Assembly: GCA_037176705.1 (NCBI GenBank)
Contig: CM073887.1
Span: forward strand, 26,725,501 to 26,789,500
Length of the DNA stretch: 64,000 nucleotides
Reading direction: 5' to 3'
DNA from: Molossus alvarezi
Lineage: Eukaryota > Chordata > Mammalia > Chiroptera > Molossidae
Shown: positions 60,770 to 64,000 of the stretch, piece by piece
How positions within the stretch are numbered: the stretch's first letter is position 1
Layout of the letters: the number at the start of each line of letters is the position of its first letter
Translations under genes and position numbers: made by a program
The notes under the pieces: generated by a model
Told to the model about the DNA's origin: nothing
The model's input: only the letters and a program-made list of their open reading frames with translations
Database searches by the model: none

Positions 60770-60874
60770 TTTATTTATTTATTTTTGGTGGTATGTGCCC
60801 CTAGTGGGAACCAAACCCGGGACTCTCTGGTCTGCAGGCTGACGCTCAACCGCTGAGCCAAAATGACCAGGGCT
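60770..60874 (-). repeat. VES SINE head fragment
   Basis: Only the tRNA-like part (complement of the head with ccgctgagccaaaatgacca) and a (ttta)n tail remain. Flanks agaaaccatttta / agaaccatttta. Confidence 0.8.
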
Positions 60875-61583
60875 AGAACCATTTTAATACTCATTTTATT
60901 TTAAAAAATAGAAAAACTAAAAGTCAAATAAGTTTAGTAACTCAAAGTCAACTCCTTAGGAAAACCTAAGGAAAAGATTTATATTAGTAGAAGATAATGA
61001 TTCTGAATTTTAATTATTATATTGACCAGTTAACTATTTTATTTCCTTCAAAGGGGGAGAGCAATATTATTTTTTTCATTATTATTAGAGTAACTTATGG
61101 GTGTTGTTTTTTCTTTTTGCAAAAATTCAAAACATCTAGAAAAGTATACAGAAAAAAAAAAAGACTGCCTCTAATCCAATCCCATTTAGAATAATAAGCA
61201 TTGAAATTATGATCTCTACTCTTACAGACTGATTTCTATGCATATATGCTCAGAAACTTCATTTTAAACCCCAAAAGAGCTGATAATACACATGCTACTT
61301 TATTACTCACCCAATCCCACCAAAGAATATACCTTGGACATCTCCCCAAGTCAATAAATATAAATCTCCATAATTTTAAGTGATTACATAGTATGCCATG
61401 TATAATAATACCATATTTTACTGTCTGATGGACATCAAAATAATTTTTTTACCAATGGATATTAAGTTATTCTTAGGTGGTTGTTTTTTTTCTCTTATCA
61501 ATGATGTTGCAATGAATAAGGATTGCTCTTGCATACTTTTTTTCATCCTTGTGCAAACTATTTTCTTAATATAAAATTTTTTA

Positions 61584-61811
61584 ATAAGTGACTTTTTAAA
61601 AAATATGTTCTTATTGATTTTTTGAGAGAGAGAGAGAGGAAGGGAGAGACAGAAACATCAATGTGACAGAGAAACACTGATCAGCTGTCTCCTGCATGCC
61701 CCTCTACTGGGGACCAAGCCCCAAACCAAGGCATGTGCCCTGACTGGGAATCAAACTGAGACCTCTCAGTCCACCAGACAACACTCAATACACTGAGACA
61801 CACCAGCTAGG
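61584..61811 (-). repeat. VES SINE, reverse
   Basis: Starts with ttattgattttttgagagag and ends acaccagctagg. Target copies cttaatataaaattttt (61565) and cttaatataaattttt (61812). Confidence 0.85.
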
Positions 61812-61829
61812 CTTAATATAAATTTTTAG

Positions 61830-62044
61830 CCAGGCCAGTGTGTTTCAGTGGATTGAGCATCATCCCATGGACTAAGAGGCCCTACTTCAATTCCTGGTAA
61901 GGTCACATGCCTGGGTTGCAGGCTCAATCCTTAGTGGGAGGCGTACAGGAGACAGCTGATCAATGTTTCTCTCTCACATCAATGTTTCTATCTCTCTTGC
62001 CCTTCCTCATTGTCTTAAAAAAAAATCAATAAAAAAACATATGC
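61830..62044 (+). repeat. VES SINE, forward, abutting the previous one
   Basis: Head ccaggccagtgtgtttcagt and tail aaaaatcaataaaaaa. It shares the target sequence aatataaattt with the neighbouring reverse VES. Confidence 0.87.
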
Positions 62045-62229
62045 AATATAAATTTGTACAAAAATAATTGCCAAATTAAAAAGATAAACACCTTTATTTC
62101 CACATTTTTATAAAGCTTATTTAATAATTCTAAACAAGATTCAGAGCTATTATGAACTGGTACTAGAGGGCATCAAAAAAGTCCAGAAGGATGCTGTCAT
62201 ACACTGGTCTTGGTAGTTGTGTAAATAGT

Positions 62230-62490
62230 TTTTTTGATCCTCACCCGAGGCCATTTTTGCATTTATCTTCAGATAGAGCGGGAGAGAGAGAGGTGGGGAG
62301 AGAGAGAGAGAAACATCGATGTGAGAGAGACGCATCAAGTGGTTGCCACCCACATGACCCTAACCAGGGCTGGGGACAAACTGCAACTGAGGACAAACTG
62401 CAAACTGTACATGCCCTTAGCAGGAACTGAACCCAGGACTCTCCAGTTCACAGGCCGATGCTCTAACCACTGAGCCAAACCGGCCAGGGC
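62230..62490 (-). repeat. VES SINE (long-tail type)
   Basis: A reverse VES, with a short internal duplication of ggacaaactgcaa near 62374-62403. Flanks tgtaaatagtttt / tgtaaagagtttt. Confidence 0.9.
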
Positions 62491-62535
62491 TGTAAAGAGT
62501 TTTGCTGGCATAATTTCAACAGATGCTTGCAGATT

Positions 62536-62760
62536 TTTAAAAAATTATGTTTTATTGACTTTAGAGAGAGAGGAAGGGAGAATGAGAGAGTGAAACATCG
62601 ATGTGAAAGAGAAACATTCATTGGCTGCTTCCTGCATGACCCCTAGTGGGGACTGAGCTGAAAACTGGGCATGTGCCCTGACCAGGAATCAAACCCATGG
62701 CCTGCGACCTTCTGGTGCATGGGAGGATGCTCAACCCACTGGGCTACACTGGCTAGGGCA
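62536..62760 (-). repeat. VES SINE (short-tail type)
   Basis: A reverse VES beginning ttttattgactttagagag and ending acactggctagggc. Confidence 0.87.
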
Positions 62761-62830
62761 CTTGCATGTTTTTAACTTAACAAAAAAAGTAGCCTACTCT
62801 ATATACACCATTTTTTAAAAGGGCACTAGA

Positions 62831-63085
62831 GCCCTGGCCGGTTTGGCTCAGTGGTTAGAGCGTCGGCCTGTGGTCCAGAGAGACCCGGGTTCGGTTCCCG
62901 CTAAGGGCACGTACCTCGGTTGCAGTTTGTCCCCCGCCCTGGTTGGGTCATGTGGGTGGCAGCCACTCAATGTGTCCCTTTCACATTGATGTTTCTCTCT
63001 CTCTCTTCCTCTCTCTCCCTCCCACTCTATCTGAACAAAAAAATGGAAAAATGTCCTTGGGTGAGAATTAAAAAAATAATAAAAA
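62831..63085 (+). repeat. VES SINE (long-tail type), young-looking
   Basis: Head cctggccggtttggctcagt, tail gtccttgggtgagaatt. Flanks gcactaga on both sides. Confidence 0.92.
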
Positions 63086-64000
63086 AATAAAAGTGCACTA
63101 GAAATAGTATCTTCTGTGGCAATGGAGTGGATCTTCCTTACTCAAACTCAGTTGTGTTACTATTCTAGTCTCACGACTAGAAGCAAGTTAAAACCATTTT
63201 AAAGTAGTTCAAATACTTGAAAAGCAAGAGCAGGGCAAAGATTGCTCTATGTATGTCCTTATTCTTCTGGCTAGCAGAAATGAGTTTATTTTGATTTTAA
63301 AATAAAACCTGAGTAAAGAAAAAATAAGATTATTCCAACCTCCAGGAAATTAATAATGAAAGTTCAAACTGCAAATAAATTTCCTAATTCAGGGAAGGCA
63401 CATGCACATTACTGTGACTTTTCTAACTTACTATGTACTGGGGTCAAGCACCAATTCTACCTAGGACCCGGATTTGTGAGTCTCACTATGTTTCTGGAAT
63501 ATCTATAGCTGAAAGATTTTTAGGACCTCACCAACTAGAAATGACTGAATGAGGTGCATTTCCCCAAAGACAAGCCATCCTGAAACTATTTTCCATTTCC
63601 CTTCCATGAATTTTCTTTCCAAGTAGTTTCCTAATCTTGAAGACATCAGCTTCAAATTATTTGTCATTGTTTTAGCCTTTCCATTTCCTAGAAATCCCGA
63701 ACTGTATTAGATTAGGGTTAGCTTCTTTGGCCTTCCCCTCCAGATTCAGATAAATACTAGCTTTTTAATCTAGTACAAATGTTTACTAAACTAGACTACA
63801 TTCCCTAAGAACTGGGATCTCTAGTACATGACACATGGTAGGCACTCAAAAATGTTTGTGGTAAGAATGAATGAATTCAAGTATCAAAAAGAGGGTTCTT
63901 CTAATTTAGTCTCTACATTCATCACCAAAAACAGCCACTAGGAGAAGTTGTAAGTTAACTGAAGTGCTACAATAACCTGCTATGTTCCAGACACTATACT

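Larger units (their letters stand above)
60516..64000 (-). other. KLHL2: KLHL2 intron with VES cluster
   Basis: Six VES copies occupy much of 60770-63085. The last 0.9 kb (63086-64000) is unassigned and shows no kelch exon in either strand by reading. Confidence 0.6.

Noticed and set aside
62831..62900. tRNA-gene-like A and B boxes (here and in every VES)
   Set aside because: These are the tRNA-derived heads of SINEs: A-rich or TC-rich tails and target duplications follow, and no complete cloverleaf tRNA is formed.

Overview
This window is nuclear DNA of a placental mammal, most likely a vespertilionid bat. The main evidence is about 30 copies of a tRNA-derived SINE with the VES layout: a head containing TGGCTCAGTGG and GGTTCGATTCC boxes, then a TC-rich tail. 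A copy of the SPIN hAT transposon and several fairly recent L1 elements support this. Three protein-coding loci are recognisable by exon translation, all on the minus strand: CPE exon 1 (near 10.3 kb), the complete MSMO1 gene (about 36.0-53.3 kb) and the 3' end of KLHL2 (58.1 kb to the window edge). From memory, human chr4q32 has the same neighbours (KLHL2-MSMO1-CPE, read 5' to 3'), so local synteny looks conserved.

Layout. 1-10207 is the start of CPE intron 1, holding an ORF1-only L1 (701-3320) and several VES copies. 9850-10900 is the CPE CpG island and promoter. 10900-35950 is the CPE-MSMO1 intergenic region. It holds a full-length but dead L1 on the minus strand (13280-19375) with a VES inside ORF1, nested VES clusters, a second ORF1-only L1 (30672-32815) and a 102-bp duplicated segment (34199/35808). 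35950-53310 is MSMO1. Five coding exons give a 293-residue sterol C4-methyl oxidase with all three histidine boxes and a C-terminal KKTE. Its introns contain a SPIN element with a perfect 8-bp target duplication 45 bp from a splice acceptor, a third ORF1-only L1 (45924-48122), and a 5'-truncated L1 that was itself hit by a SAP18 retrocopy retaining an intron. 53090-53700 is the MSMO1 CpG promoter, with CCAAT boxes, a CRE palindrome and GC boxes. 58143-60515 holds the last two KLHL2 exons and its 3' UTR.

How the parts relate. MSMO1 is an ER enzyme of cholesterol synthesis, CPE is a secretory-granule prohormone carboxypeptidase, and KLHL2 is a Cullin-3 substrate adaptor. Their adjacency is ancestral synteny and not a functional cluster. 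Most of the remaining sequence was built by L1-type retrotransposition. The most informative observations are the repeated ORF1-only (half-L1-like) family, several sites where two elements share one target sequence, the intron-retaining SAP18 retrocopy, the SPIN insertion and the 102-bp dispersed duplication. I found no CRISPR array, operon, functional RNA gene or clearly new protein system.
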